64,000 nucleotides of DNA from Strongylocentrotus droebachiensis. Its lineage: Eukaryota > Echinodermata > Echinoidea > Camarodonta > Strongylocentrotidae. Shown piece after piece: positions 1 through 12,842 of the stretch. The first letter of the stretch is position 1. The number at the start of each line of letters is the position of its first letter. The DNA is taken from NCBI GenBank assembly GCA_035222895.1, contig JAVYIG010004974.1:75001-139000 (forward strand). Reading direction: 5' to 3'. The notes beneath the pieces were generated by a model, which worked only from the letters and a program-made list of their open reading frames with translations, was not told the DNA's origin and made no database searches. Both the position numbers and the translations under genes were made by a program.

Positions 1-71
1 TCTTTAAACAGTGACCGTAAATGCAGGAGGGGCTACGCCACATTGGCTTCATTCTATCTGCTCCTGGTTTG
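1..71 (+). other. Possible upstream (signal-peptide) exon of the lipase gene
   Basis: A good donor (GTAAGT) follows position 71. One forward frame reads LASFYLLLVW, which is hydrophobic like a signal-peptide core, but its phase (2) does not fit the phase-1 acceptor before position 583. The frame that does fit the phase has no ATG after an in-frame stop at 3-5. Either a further small exon lies between, or this exon belongs to something else. Confidence 0.3.
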
Positions 72-122
72 GTAAGTACAAGATAAATTTTGATTTAAGA
101 TATTAATTAAAACAGTGGTAAC

Positions 123-268
123 TGGGAGCCCCAACAATTTGATGGCAAATTTTAATTAAATTCACTCAATGTTTCTTAAATGCCATCGTCTTTCACATTA
201 TGATACAATTCAAGTGAAATTTTGCCTTCAAATTATTGGGGCTCCCAACACTTTAGAGGGGCTTTAAA
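123..268. repeat. TTAA-type foldback element, truncated copy
   Basis: The left end reads GGGAGCCCCAACAATTT and the right end AAATTATTGGGGCTCCC, followed by AACACTTTAGAGGGGCTTTAA. The outer left arm is missing. The right end matches the full copy at 36570-36884. No coding potential. Confidence 0.65.
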
Positions 269-582
269 CCCGAGAACTGAGTACACCGTCGTTTTATGAT
301 TGTGGTATAGACTTCATTTAAACTTTGTCAGTTCTGTAAAAAAAAGTTCGATGTTAATGATATGGTTATTTTTCCTTCTACTTTCTGTGGATACACATAT
401 GGTAACAACAAAAACATAGATTTGACTTCAAGGACAATCGAGGAAACTGATGTTCTTTGTTGATAACATCTTTTGGTTTCGTTGTGCAGTAAGGAATCTA
501 TTAGCCTCTTTAGAATCATGTGTAAGAGTCGTGTTATTTCAACCTGATTTTCATTTCTATTTACTGTCTGTGTTCACGACAG

Positions 583-3500
583 GGTTCTGTAACGAGGTGT
601 GCTACGGAGACCTGGGATGCTTCGATACCACATTAAACTGCCACCGAGACTTCTTCCCGCCCCTCCCACCCGCCGACATCAACACCTATTACGTCATACA
701 TACGCGTAAGACGGAGGGGAATCCCCAAGCCGTTGTGCGCTCCAATGCGACCCTGGAGGCGATGGTGGATGTGGTTGGTGAGAGGAGAATATCCTTCATT
801 ATACACGGGTGGGGTGAGGGCATCTGGAAGCAGTGGATCTTGGACCTGAGGGATGCTCTGCTGGAGAAGGTACGTTACCGAACTGTCCGCATACTTGTAA
901 ACAAGAAGTTATAATTTTGCAAAAAATAGCAACTAAACGACGACGCCAAAGAAAGGAAGACCTCTTTTGTCATGGGTTGTGTTGCAGTAGGAAGTGTCAA
1001 CTCCTAAGTTGCCACGAAATGACTTCCTGGAATTATATTATAGAATCAATCACGTTATCTTTACATCTCGCAATTTCCCCTTGTTTAACTTAAATATCTT
1101 CGATTTTATACGTTAGTGCTCTGTCTCTCACTTTGAAACCTTTTACATGTTTAGGTCACCTCTCTTTTGAGGTCTTGCCATTTAAAAAAACAAGCGAATG
1201 CCATGCACATCTTTATGCTAAGGTGATTTGATATGCTCGTCGAATTTTTAAAGGAAAGTTAACCGACTGGAATTATTTTGTAAACATGATCATTTTGTAA
1301 AAGAGGCAGTTAGTAGTGCCAGACGTAATCTACATGGAAAAACAGTTGACACAGAGTATCATCTGCTTGGAGCCAGAAGGGCAATGAATATACACATAGT
1401 TATGCTCTTCTGTTTCTTAGCAGATTATATTGTATTCCTGCCCTATATTGAATGAGACAAATGAATATGATCTGGGCCACGTCCTACAACCAGAAGCGAT
1501 TAATCCCGCAAGTTATTTGCGATTGATATCAACCGCAACAATGTACATAAGAGATAGGAGACTGTAAACCTGCGATTGATTGGAGAACTTGATTCGGATC
1601 AATCACAACTCTTTATATAAGACGGGGGCCATGCAGGATACGCTCTTCTAGGGGGCCTTTCACAAAGCCTTTTTTTCAATGACAAATAACAAAAATCAGT
1701 GACAAATCTGCTGATAACCAATCAGAAACAAGGATTTCAGTAGCTTATAACACAAATTGTCATTTGTCACTGATGACAAGCTTTGTGAATCGGCTCCCAG
1801 ATCGTACGGTGAAAGTTTCCAATGTTGTTATGTTGTCTTCTACTTTGATCCTACCTACAGGAAGACTTGGCTGTGGTGCTGGTTGACTGGTCAGACGGTG
1901 CCGAGTCTCTGAACTACCTGAAAGCAGTACAGAACATGCGTGTGGTTGGCAGGGAAGTTGCCAAGTTTGTACAACTTCTGCACGAGTACACAGAACTACC
2001 TTACGACAAGTTTCATCTTATCGGACACAGCCTGGGTGCACATGCCGCCGGTTTCGCCGGCCAGATGCAACCCGGTCTTGGCAGAATCTCAGGTATTAAA
2101 ATAATTATTAGCGATTTTTTTTTTAGCGTATTATTTATTCAATATGATATGACCGGTGTATCTTTTTTGAAAGGGGTATCGGTCCAAATGTGTCGACGAA
2201 AAGGGCCGTCCTAAGCTCTTTTGAGAATACCGACACAAAAATATTCAAAATTGATTCAAAAAACATACAAATAATTGCAGACACAGTAATGGATTTATCG
2301 ACAGAGATTTTTGAAGTGGCACCTTAGATGCTGCCCTCTGTTTTCTCGTTCTTCATTATTCCACTGGAATGGGTCAATAGGGATGTATGTAAAGCAAAAT
2401 AAGGTTGCAAAAACTATATCATTTGGGTTTGAAATTACTAACTTATTAATTTTAATGTAATTCTACTGAACTTTCTAGGGGAGAGGCAAGACCCCCCCCC
2501 CCCCAAAAAAAAAGAGATGATTTTAAACAACATAATTCTTCATTTTCCCCTCAGCTCTTGATGCTGCAGGTCCAAGTTTTGAAGGAACCGATAGAGACTG
2601 CAGATTGGACGAAACAGACGCCAACTACGTCGATGCCATACACACAGATTCTAGCAAGCTCAGCGAAGGTGGAGTCGGCATTTCCCAAAGAGTAAGTTCC
2701 TTTGACAATTTCTGGAGATATTGGACAAGATGAACTTCAATTTTGGAAGGTGCTATAATTATACATCTGTATTTTTGTTTGTAACGACCCAAATTTCATG
2801 GTAATGTCACGCTTATTGTATGCGTATGTTCCCATACCATGTTGATTAGAGTGAGGGGGGGGGGGGGGGGGTCAACTCTACCGATTAATTAGTCGAAATT
2901 TTAAGAAGAAACAGCGACAAGGCCCTTAAAGTTCCAAACATGCCAGCATAAAAAGTGGAAGTGGTCCCGAATGTCAAAGCCCCACATTGCCCTTCGAGCG
3001 ATGTCCCTACTAGATCTTGCTACCAAATATACTCCATAGAGAAATGATTTGCTTACGAAATACAGTAGTCGATGTGATGTATTATAGCGTATAGAGACGG
3101 TCGTTTTAATCTACGACCATAATACTCCAAGTCGAGGATAATTATGAATCACTAGATTACCATTCTGATAATCGGGTAGACTAAATGTTACATTAAATGT
3201 AAAACTTGTTAAACCTTTACACTTCTGCTCTGTATCGTTATCAGGTTGGACACAGCGACTTCTATCCAAACGGTGGCTACGCGCAGCCCGGTTGTCGATG
3301 GTGGATGGTAGGCTGCAGTCATGCTCGCTCGCATCTCTACTTCATCGAGTCTGTACGTCTTCCCCAGTGCCGATACACCGCCATCCCCTGCAAGAGCGAA
3401 GAGGACTTTGTTGCGGGACGATGCCGGTCGTGCGGCGAGAACGGCTGCAAGCTGATGGGGTACTACACCGACGAAATGCATAACAACGGGTCTTTCTTCC

Positions 3501-3643
3501 TTAGCACAAGGGGCCACAGTCCATACTGCACCAAGATGAAGTTCTATTGGAGAAGATTCTACATGCTGCGGCAAAAGCGATCCGCTGCTAGGTCGGAGGA
3601 AAACAGGAGCATGAAACACAGCAACATGGTGCCCCTGACATGA
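583..3643 (+). CDS. Pancreatic-lipase-family secreted lipase/phospholipase (short lid, no PLAT domain)
   Basis: Four coding exons join in frame: 583-869, 1861-2092, 2555-2691 and 3245-3643, all with GT-AG introns; stop TGA at 3641-3643. Together they encode about 351 residues. The mature N-terminus (NEVCYGDLGCF) matches the start of pancreatic lipases. IIHGWGE is the oxyanion-hole strand. GHSLGA carries the nucleophile Ser (codon 2029-2031), LDAAGP the catalytic Asp (2560-2562) and GCSHARS the catalytic His (3320-3322), so the triad is intact. The family hydrolyses acyl esters of extracellular lipids. The lid between its two flanking cysteines (codons 3293-3295 and 3314-3316) is only six residues, against 23 in classical pancreatic lipase. 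The product ends in a basic tail about 45 residues after the CPFC-equivalent region and has no C-terminal PLAT domain. The family assignment is firm; the substrate is inferred. The exon supplying the signal peptide is not certain. Confidence 0.9.
1651..1799. repeat. Foldback (MITE-like) element in lipase intron
   Basis: Near-inverted ends: GGGGCCTTTCACAAAGC on the left and GCTTTGTGAATCGGCTCC on the right, with a second pair of inverted blocks around GTGACAAAT and ATTTGTCAC. It lies just upstream of the exon starting at 1861 and has no coding potential. Confidence 0.6.
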
Positions 3644-4950
3644 CATCATTGTTGCCGAAAAGTTAAAAGAACTTTGTCCTAACCTGTTTCATTTATTTGA
3701 AGGCGCTGTCTTTGTCCTTTGTCCTTGAGTCGAACATACAACCACCGAAGATGGGACTTCATTAGCAGAGTCTTCTGTTGTTATATATATTGGCAACTTT
3801 GATGATCTTAAGGATCTTTGTTCTTGTTCATAGATAATTTGATTATATATAATGTGATTCGTCGTCTTCCTAAATCGAAGCTTTTTCTATAAAAATCAAA
3901 ACGTGAATTCAAACGTATATATTATTATATTTTACCGTGCCTTCTTAAAACACGTTCGAAAAAGAAGAAAAAAAGTGCCTTTTATATTAAAAAAGAGATA
4001 CCCCACCTATTGCTCCTGTATAACAACGAAATGTTGGTTTGTTTATTTTTATGACTAAATATACATATTCATTATGTCATAGTATATTAAAATTTCCTTG
4101 TGTTAAACATGTCCAATGCGCAAGATGTTATTGCATTTCATAAAAAAAAGTTAATTTCTATTCTTTCTATCTCAGAGTTTGTAGAATGACATAATTCTAC
4201 AAATTCTGAGAAAAAAAGAGAGAAAGAATTAGTGTTTTTATTAATATTCAGTTTAGTTTTAATATTATGAAAATTTAACTTAACATTAATCACTCCAAAT
4301 GAAGAAATATGAATGGATTCTTTCAATGAGCAATACCATAAACACGGTAGGAAAGGGGCGGGATGTACTCTCACAAATAGTTTGAATATAAATGCCCAGT
4401 CTAAACAATATGACTGAAAAGGGCTAGAAACGACATTTATTCAAAACTATATTTCATATAATGTATTTACATCTAATTTGGTGAACCCTGTCTTCTTTAG
4501 GTATTGGCCAACATGATGTTTTGACTCGTTTGAAATAAAAACAGGCAGGATAAGTGTATATTTTGTTTCATTTGCTCTGTACAAATCTTATTGTCAGTGC
4601 GCAAAAAGCATATTATAAATATAGATAAATGACAATGTTGTATTCATACTGAAAGTATTCAAAATTGCTAAATGACCGTATGACATTGAGGTTATATTAC
4701 AAGCAGACTGTTTTTAACGATATAATGGATTATAATATTGCTGAAATTGGGGCCAAGGGTACTTTATATTTCTGTGGTTTCGATATACAGCAGCCTTAAT
4801 TATCTCTTCAAACTGTTGGTGATGTCTGTAAAGAAGGACACATGTAATTATCTTAGTTACATGGTTAAGCAAGTTGCTTCCCCCATTTTCTACTCATTGA
4901 AAACTAATGGGCAATTAGCAGTATATTTTGCGACATATACGATCATTATT
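3644..4950. other. AT-rich intergenic stretch, no gene seen
   Basis: This follows the lipase stop. It is AT-rich with scattered short open frames that show no domain, splice or codon signature. No close AATAAA after the lipase stop was obvious; an ATTAAA-like 3' end may lie within 3.9-4.1 kb. Confidence 0.5.
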
Positions 4951-5041
4951 TAAGTCTTCAGAATATGCGATTGTAAACATTATTGTGTACGTTCATAGTC
5001 TATATGGATGCTTGGTCAACAAACAAACTACTTAAAGGCTA

Positions 5042-5207
5042 TGAGGGATTAGACCACCAGGAAGGTCACTGACAGGTGACTATCTCATCAACTCAGCTCT
5101 CGATTAAAATAAGAAAAAGAGGATCATGGGGGACCAATGGTCATCGATTAGGCATTGCTTTCTATATAGAGGGAGCAAGTAGCTACAAGTAGGACAGTGG
5201 GGCTTTC
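5042..5207. repeat. Dispersed repeat family GGGATTAGACCACC, copy 1
   Basis: It contains GGGATTAGACCACC, CTATCTCATCAACTCAGCTC and GGAGCAAGTAGCTACAAGTA. The same order of blocks occurs at 50047-50240 and, truncated, at 57287-57368. Near-identical 75-bp blocks flank it (4957-5036 and 5210-5290). Confidence 0.8.
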
Positions 5208-6116
5208 AGTGTTCAGAATATACGATTATTAAATATTATTGTGTACGTTCATAGTCAATATGGGTGCTTGGTCAACAAACAAAATACCTAAGAGCAGATT
5301 TCATGTATTTTTGAATGAAAATACTTGTTTTATGTCCAGGGTCGTCTTGTGCAGATGTTTATATAGAAAATCACAATTACATTTTTGTATTGATATCTGG
5401 CAAGTTATTAAGAAATATCTGCTTGGTTACAGCTCTAACTTATTGAGATGTATATATCGAATGCATGTGAGTTTATAGCGAATCTAAGCGTGCTATAGAA
5501 AATGTTCTATGCGACCTGTAGACGGCTCCCTACAGAAGAAGGTTTTTTGTTAAACAAAACGCCATCGTCATAATGAAGGAAGTTGTTAGAGGTCTTTGGG
5601 CAGGTTCAAGAACCTAATCTTTTTAGTTGCTAGGGGATCAGGTCTTAATGGTCTGGTCTAGTTATTGGTATCAAGACTAAATGATCGAGGTCTTGGTCTC
5701 CAATCAACACATTCTTATGCATCAATTGTTTACATTATTTATGTTATTTCGCTGTGTTATATCTTGAATCAAATTGGAAAATAATGTTTTTGTCAGAAAG
5801 AAATGGAAAATTCCTATATTTGTATGAATGTATTTTTTCTATTGTACATAAGGATATTTATGAAACTCCTTCCAATAAAATACATCATGCTTATTGTGTA
5901 CAACGTATTCGCGGAGTAAGAGTTGTTAATTATTGTTATTTTATATAGGCCTATGTTCATTATCAATGAATTAGAAAGGATTAAAAAGATCCAAAATTAT
6001 TATGTTGATCACAATTTGACGTTATTTTAACGGAAAATAACCATGATATTATTATCGTGTTAAGTTAGAACAATGGTCGCACGCATAACTGAAAGAAAGA
6101 GGGTACACAAGAGAGG

Positions 6117-6172
6117 TACAGAGAGAGAGGGGGAGAGAGGGGGTTAAGGGTAGACGGTGAGAGAGCGATGAG

Positions 6173-6211
<39 letters not shown>

Positions 6212-6314
6212 AATGGAGAGGAGACATGGAGGAGGAAGAATGATAAAGAGAAAGGGAAAATAAAGAAAACGAGATAACCATAAAAAGAGAGGAGTTGAGA
6301 GAGAGAGAGACAGA
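6117..6314. repeat. Interrupted (AG)n microsatellite
   Basis: GA dinucleotide runs interrupted by GGGG and AAA. The Ser/Leu-rich open frames here are artefacts of the repeat. Confidence 0.9.
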
Positions 6315-7107
6315 GAGGGGGCTAAATACAGACATTTAACAAGCAACGGTTAAGCAGACCTTTATAGATCTTGGAAGTAGACTAGACTGCTTTCTTTTTT
6401 TTCTCCAATTTATTCAAAATTCCAATATCCATGCATTGTCTTCTTTGCTCTTAAGCGAAATAGCATTTTTTTAAACTCCTGTCGCTATGTCAGATAAGCC
6501 TTAAACAAATTCATTAATACGTTGTACCTTAGTCCTGAGGACTTCGTAGTGGGACTATGCCGGTCGTGCGCTCATGCGGTCGTGAGGTCGTGGCCGGGGT
6601 GCGTTATTCCAGTCTAGATAAAAGTCGTAATATTTGAAAAATGAGATGACTATAAATTCAACGAAGCACAAAATCATGAATCACAAGGTCAAAAAAGTAG
6701 AGCAACATGTTCCGTATTGGATTGTTCTTGAAAACCAACGAAAATAATACAGACGATTTTCAAAGAAGAGGGGAAACTATTGGTACTGAAACATCGCCAA
6801 GTATTTGTGGTAAGTGGATTGAACATAAGAAACAATTACTGGAGGAAAAAATGACAATACGGTGATGCGAGCATTGTGTGATGGGCGGACACAGAAGAAG
6901 GAGGGGTGGGTGAGATATTTTGTTTTCATGTTGCGAGGGGACAGTGGGTGCGGGGGAGGGGGGGGGGGTGAGCATATCTTACAATACAATTAAACTGTAC
7001 CGAAGTGAACCGAGCAGTTTCCACATTCCATGTATACCACATGGCCCTTGATATGCTTTCAAAATCATGAACAGGTAGAGCATTATAAGAGGCAGCCTTT
7101 GCCCCCA

Positions 7108-7122
7108 TTACGCCTCTCCCTC

Positions 7123-7164
<42 letters not shown>

Positions 7165-7196
7165 CTCTCTCTCTCTCTTGGTCTCTCTCTTTCTCT

Positions 7197-7240
<44 letters not shown>

Positions 7241-7252
7241 TCACCCTCGCTC
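7108..7252. repeat. (CT)n microsatellite
   Basis: CT runs interrupted by TTT, GG and a C8 tract. It produces spurious Ser/Leu-rich and Glu/Arg-rich frames on the two strands. Confidence 0.9.
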
Positions 7253-8407
7253 TGCGGATAAACCTGATGAATGGGACAATTGAGAATGAAGAATATTATT
7301 GAATTTCTGTAAACATCGTCGGAGATAACTTCCAAAATTTAGTTACACATGCTAATTATGTAACTTCCTTTGAGATTGAAAAATTGTCAGAATATATTTT
7401 ATAGGAAACATAAATTGACGGTATTAAAAAGGCTCATCAAAATAGTGTCAAGATACATTCTCTCAATTGATCACTTCGGTTGGATTCCTTGATTTGCTGC
7501 TGGTTACTTCCCAAAGTGTATAAGGTACTCAAATGTTTCCTCTCATGTCAATGATGACTAATAGCAAAACTGCACCAACAACTGGACATCACTTCGTGAC
7601 ATATTTTTGCAATAGAAAACTGTTCTTGGCATTAGCCATCCGTTTGAATGGCGATTATTAGATACTTGCCAAGAAACAAACCCAATTTAATCCATTATCT
7701 CCTTCATAGTATATTGCAAGTATAAATGAACAATCAGTCTAGATTATGACGTGTGATCGGAGTGAACTGTTTGATGACAAAAAATATTATTTTGACAGGA
7801 GCGGTCCTATAGAAGAATCAGCTTTGGGGTAGGTTGGGGCTGGTGGATTGGGGTTTTTGCAATCATATTCTACCATGCGCCTCGCGTTTATTTTTTTTTT
7901 CTGGGGGGGGGGGGGGGGCTTGAAGAAATTTGTGTGGGGTTAGAACCTCAAGCCCCTCCTTCCTCTTGAACCGCTTTATTTTTTTCCTGAAGATTGACAC
8001 CTTTTCCAAGCTATGCAGAAATTAATATCGCACACCATCGTCGCAGTTTGGCGGCAATATCACGACAATTATTGCTTGTATATACCATGAAAAATAAACA
8101 AGATTTGTTTATTTATTTGGCTATCAGAATTAAAACGAGGATAGCACAATTAACGGTTTTTAAATATGCATTGCCACTAAAAGTCCTGTTAAAGTTGTAT
8201 TTGTCATGGTTGTTGTTTTCATTCCCCCTCCCCCCTCCTTCCCATATTCCGCATTTCCTCTCTTTATCCTGTCAACCTGTTTAATTTCGTCTTCCTCGTA
8301 GCCATTCCTCTCACTTTTCATCCGTGACTCTTTTTGCAAACTGTTTCATTGCATCCCGTGCCAATTGTTTTATTTCGAATATTTATTGTTGCTCTTTCTG
8401 CATGTTC

Positions 8408-8645
8408 AGCTCCCGCCCCCCCCCCCCCCCCCACTCCGAGAACGGACGGACCCCATGCGTGTTACCAAAATGTCCTTTTCGTAACAAAATAAAAAGGTCG
8501 ACCCGTATTGACTTTACACACCGGACTTTTGCTGAAAGGGGGGGGGGGGGGGGTGCTGAAAAAGGCTCGTATAACAAAAGAAAAAGGTCGACCCGTATTG
8601 ACTTTACACACCGGACTTTTGCTGAAAAGGGGGGGGGGGGGGGTC
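8408..8645. repeat. Poly-C/poly-G flanked block with a ~93-bp tandem duplication
   Basis: AAAAAGGTCGACCCGTATTG and the following GACTTTACACACCGGACTTTTGCTGAAA occur twice (about 8490-8538 and 8583-8631), each followed by a long G tract. A C tract opens the block. Probably part of a non-autonomous transposon. Confidence 0.75.
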
Positions 8646-8699
8646 GCTTGGAACACGCATATGCGTACCCTAAATAACACTGAGTGGGGGGCCGGGGTT

Positions 8700-11600
8700 C
8701 AGCTGAACGTTTCTCGATCGTGTACCTGAAAGAGTTTTTTATGTTTGTGGAAACTGCTTTCCACTCAAACATCTAATGCATCTTTAAATAAACCCTTAAC
8801 AATGTCAATATAATCTGTTCCACAATTAAACGAACATCAACAAATCAGAAATGACTGAGCAGTAAATTTTAAACACTCATATGTTTAACTTCAAGCTAAA
8901 ACCACTTACAATACATTTTCGCATAATGACCGCAGACGTGAGAAAAAAAGAGAACAAGAATTTCCATGGCACGAGGCCGAACGTTTGTTTCCGAAAGCAA
9001 GGTTCAAATTTCCCCTCCATATTAAGGGAATACATGGAACTTATCAAAGAAAGGTTAGTATGAAAGGACAAGTTTCAACCCTTTTCTCTGTGATTAGTCT
9101 GCAAGGACCTGTGCCGCACATGTCAAATTGATAAGGATTTTAAAAGTGTTTTGTTTTCGCGATTCATTTGTTTTTGCACTGAATGGAAATATATATTTAC
9201 CCGAAGAAAATAGTCTCGGAAAAGCATCGAAGTACAGTATTAATGAATAAATAGATTCATTGATTGTTTGGTGGACGGATGGGTCATTGCAGGTGCGGTT
9301 TCATGCGTACATATTATTTTTTACACTGCTTGTTCGATTAACTTGTTTAAAGTCATTTTTAACTTTAAAGAAATAGTTAGAAAATATGAAGTAAAAAAGG
9401 AAAATTGGGAAAAGACTGTGAGCCATCAAATTGTTAACTAGTTTAAAGCTAGGCCATTCAGTGAGTTATCAATGGTAGATTAGGTTGCACGCAATAAATA
9501 AGGCTTTGAAACCAACAGCAAAAATACTAGAATCAAATCTTAACCGTATAATAATATGTATAATACAATAGCACACTCATTGAAGTCATAACTAAGTTTC
9601 TTTATATTTGTATTTCCTTTCTTTAACTGCATTTGCAAGTTGTTCTTCAAGCACATGTCCAGCTATAGAACCAACATTCAATGGCGCATGTATAGACTGA
9701 TTACTGTCATTAGCATCGCTATCTAATAAATTAAGACATTTTAAGCGATCCCATATTCCTCGTCTTTAACGTAAACAGACTGCATGCATTATAAAATCAG
9801 ACATCAATTTTCTTCAAACTCATCTCTCAGCCTTGAGACCTTGTATGATGATAAATGACCCAAGAGAATGTACTTTGACATGATGGAATGACAGGTTATG
9901 ACATACATGACATAAACAAGGGAAAGAAACCCTCGTGAGAAATCAAGAACTCGTGCACGATTCGGAGCGATCACAGATGGGGGAACCGGGAAGGGGAGGG
10001 GAGGGGGAGCATAGAGCAGGCACTAACTATTCCGGTTTTTTACCTTATAAATATATATATATATATACAAACTTCTTTCCTCCACTATTTGCTAGTCCCA
10101 GGTCTTTTTTTACTCTACATTGATCACCAGTGGCATACTTTAATCATGTACCGTTATCCAACCATGGGTAATGGCATGTGGGTGAACATAATAAAAGGTT
10201 TGGAGGGGGAACGGAGTTGTGAGGGTTTCGCGCCCATACACCTTCTTCTCTCTATCTCTCCCTCTCCCTCTCTCCCCCTCTCTCTCTCTCTCTATTATTG
10301 TTCACTTGTCTTTCGTCAACATTCAAGTTATATATACATGAAATTTTTATCCGCTTATTTTAATTCACCCTCTAACCCTTCGAGAGAAAATATTATATTT
10401 GTCGATTATTAAGACTAAACCATAAACTGGTCTTTTGAAGGAAGTTATTAGTTTTTTATTCAAGGAAGAGTTAGTTTTTACCAAAGTTCTGGCTTTTTTG
10501 CGTATATATGATTTGGTCCGCTAGACCGACACGATGGGCCAACGAGAAAGACGACCCGCGAGACCAACATGCCGAGGCCTTGGACATTCTGACAACTTTT
10601 CTGAGGGTTCATGATGAGTGCGGAGTTGATCTCGTTTGCTGTGGAAAAACTGGATAGATAGTATAAAAAGAGGGAAAGGCAAGGGAGGAGAGAATGGCAT
10701 CGGATAAAGAAAATAATGAAGAATTTAAAGAAGGACATTGCAAGGAAGTCATGGAAAAAAAGAAAGATGAGGACAAATTTAACAAGTAGAGAAAGGAAAC
10801 AGAGATGTTGCTCCGTGTGGTCTAAACATGCTTTCATCACCTTGAGACATAAGTCACGTTTCCATAACAAACATATCGCATACATGTATAGTTCTCTGGT
10901 GATTGATCATACATTTGCGGATAAAATAAATAAATAAGATAAAATAAAATAATAAGATAAAATAATTTTGAACACATACTTGACCCATCTCTGTCGAAAT
11001 CCCTGGATACCCCCCAGACATTACATTGATTTCAGAAAGTCCTTGTCTGCAATAACACAAGTAAATTATCAGCTTTACTACCCCTTTTTTGTCATGTGCA
11101 AAGTTTCCTTGATTTTGATGACAGTGGACTTGAACTCATAATAAGATAAATATCGCACCTGTTTGACTATAAAACTTGTCTTTATACTTTCCAATCTAAT
11201 CCAAAAGGTATTTGATGTAACTCCTTTTCATATGACTACATGGTAGTACAACCTTCTTTTTTAATCGAGAAAATTGGACTTTGCGTTAACAATATTATTT
11301 ACTTAAGATCCTAATTGGAATTCTAAAAATGTCAATACTATAAAGTGAAAACGTCGTAAATATTATATTATTTCCATTACCAATATTAACGACAAGTTAA
11401 CTAAAAGAGAATAAGATATAGGAAGGGATGGTGTTATTGGCAGAATACGCAACCATTTACCAAATGACTTTACATGGAAGGATGTTAAATGCCTTTATAG
11501 TCTATATGTGGGAAAAGCTGTGAAGTCGTTGATAGGATTTCATTTCAGTTGAATACACTGACATGGTGATATTCGAAATCTATGTATTGCTTTTTACATC

Positions 11601-12040
11601 TTATCAGGAGCAAGACATAAACAAACTTATAATTTCAAGAAATAAATAAAAGTAAAGTGTTTAATTCAATATTTTTCTTTCGATCAAGAAGTGTTATAAC
11701 CAGAGTTGGTGAATCTATTGAGACATTGATCAGAGTGATTTCTTCCTGGTCGCATCTATTAATCATTAAAACCTCCTAAGGGGCCGAGAAGAAAGTTAGT
11801 GACAAATGAGTATGATCTGTATTAAATTGCTGAGGATGGACACACCTTACGCATGTCGTGATAGTCAATGATGTCCTTGAAAAGTGATCATACGGAGACA
11901 ACAAAAAAGAAATCATTGTTCACTGAGTACTTTGGGCATGCGCGTAAATCGCTAAAGGCGGGAAAATGACTGTCAGAATTAACCGGAAATTAAGACGTTC
12001 CTCTTTTGAGGACAAACATCGCCAATTGATGCGATTATCA
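8700..12040. other. Intergenic, no gene recognised
   Basis: AT-rich sequence with short (AT)n near 10050, a CT-rich run at 10245-10295 and a degenerate AATAA/ATAAA run at 10920-10965. Open frames are short and show no recognisable domain or in-phase exon chain. Confidence 0.5.
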
Positions 12041-12235
12041 TGCTTATATTAGAGTGAAATGGATGGGCAGGGGTCAACAAGATTTGGCATGTCCAACTTG
12101 ATTGGAGAGGACAGAAGGAGGGGACGAGTTCCGCCTTCGTTGACTAATTCAAACCCGGCTTGATCCACCTGTATAATGTCAGACTTTCCCAGTGGCGTAT
12201 CCAGCGTTGAGTGAAGATGTTGTACGCCGCTCCAC

Positions 12236-12312
12236 GAGAGAGAGTGAGAGGAAGGGAGAGAGAGAAAGAGAAAGAGAGAGAGAGCTAGAGACAGAGGAAT
12301 AGAGAGAGAGGA
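12236..12312. repeat. Interrupted (AG)n microsatellite
   Basis: AG-rich run with AAA and CT interruptions. Confidence 0.8.
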
Positions 12313-12635
12313 ACATGAACACAGAGCTGGTATAACATAATACATATTAAACATGTCATTGAAAACAGTTATTTCATCCAAGTTAAACAGTAAAGAATTT
12401 AAAAATGAACAAAACTTTTTCACTTCTCCTCAAGTTTAATCAAACTGATTCCTTGATTTTTCTTCCACATCTCCGCACACTTTCTCTCTGTTCTAAACAC
12501 GCTCTCCAGTCTCTTCACTCAATTATCATTTGAACATAAAGGAATGTCGGTCACTCTAGACAAATAATTGAAACAAATGAAAACAAGATATGAAAATCTA
12601 CTATAGTATTTATTATGTACAAATGAATACAAACA

Positions 12636-12664
12636 ATGATAATAATAATAATAATAATAATAAT
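12636..12664. repeat. (AAT)n microsatellite
   Basis: Nine to ten AAT units; source of the poly-Asn open frame here. Confidence 0.85.
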
Positions 12665-12842
12665 CATACATTTTATAGAGCGCAAAAACTATCCAACATT
12701 AAGTACATATTCTACTGCGCTACAAGAGCTCCCGATAATATAAATATATTCGTATGTACAAATATATTATTATTACGAAGATAAATTCATCTTCTTTAAC
12801 ACAACTGAACATTAAAAAATCATCTTTTCCAACACCAACCAA

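Noticed and set aside
3209-3649. 146-residue minus-strand frame opposite the last lipase exon
   Set aside because: Antisense shadow of a conserved lipase exon; no independent signature.
6065-6346. Ser/Leu-rich open frames over (AG)n arrays (also 7030-7302, 20394-20651, 33407-33625, 37511-37816)
   Set aside because: They are translations of dinucleotide repeats with no start context, domain or splice support.
8383-8772. 129-residue minus-strand frame with Pro/Gly runs
   Set aside because: Poly-C/poly-G tracts and a duplicated repeat unit generate it; no conserved domain.
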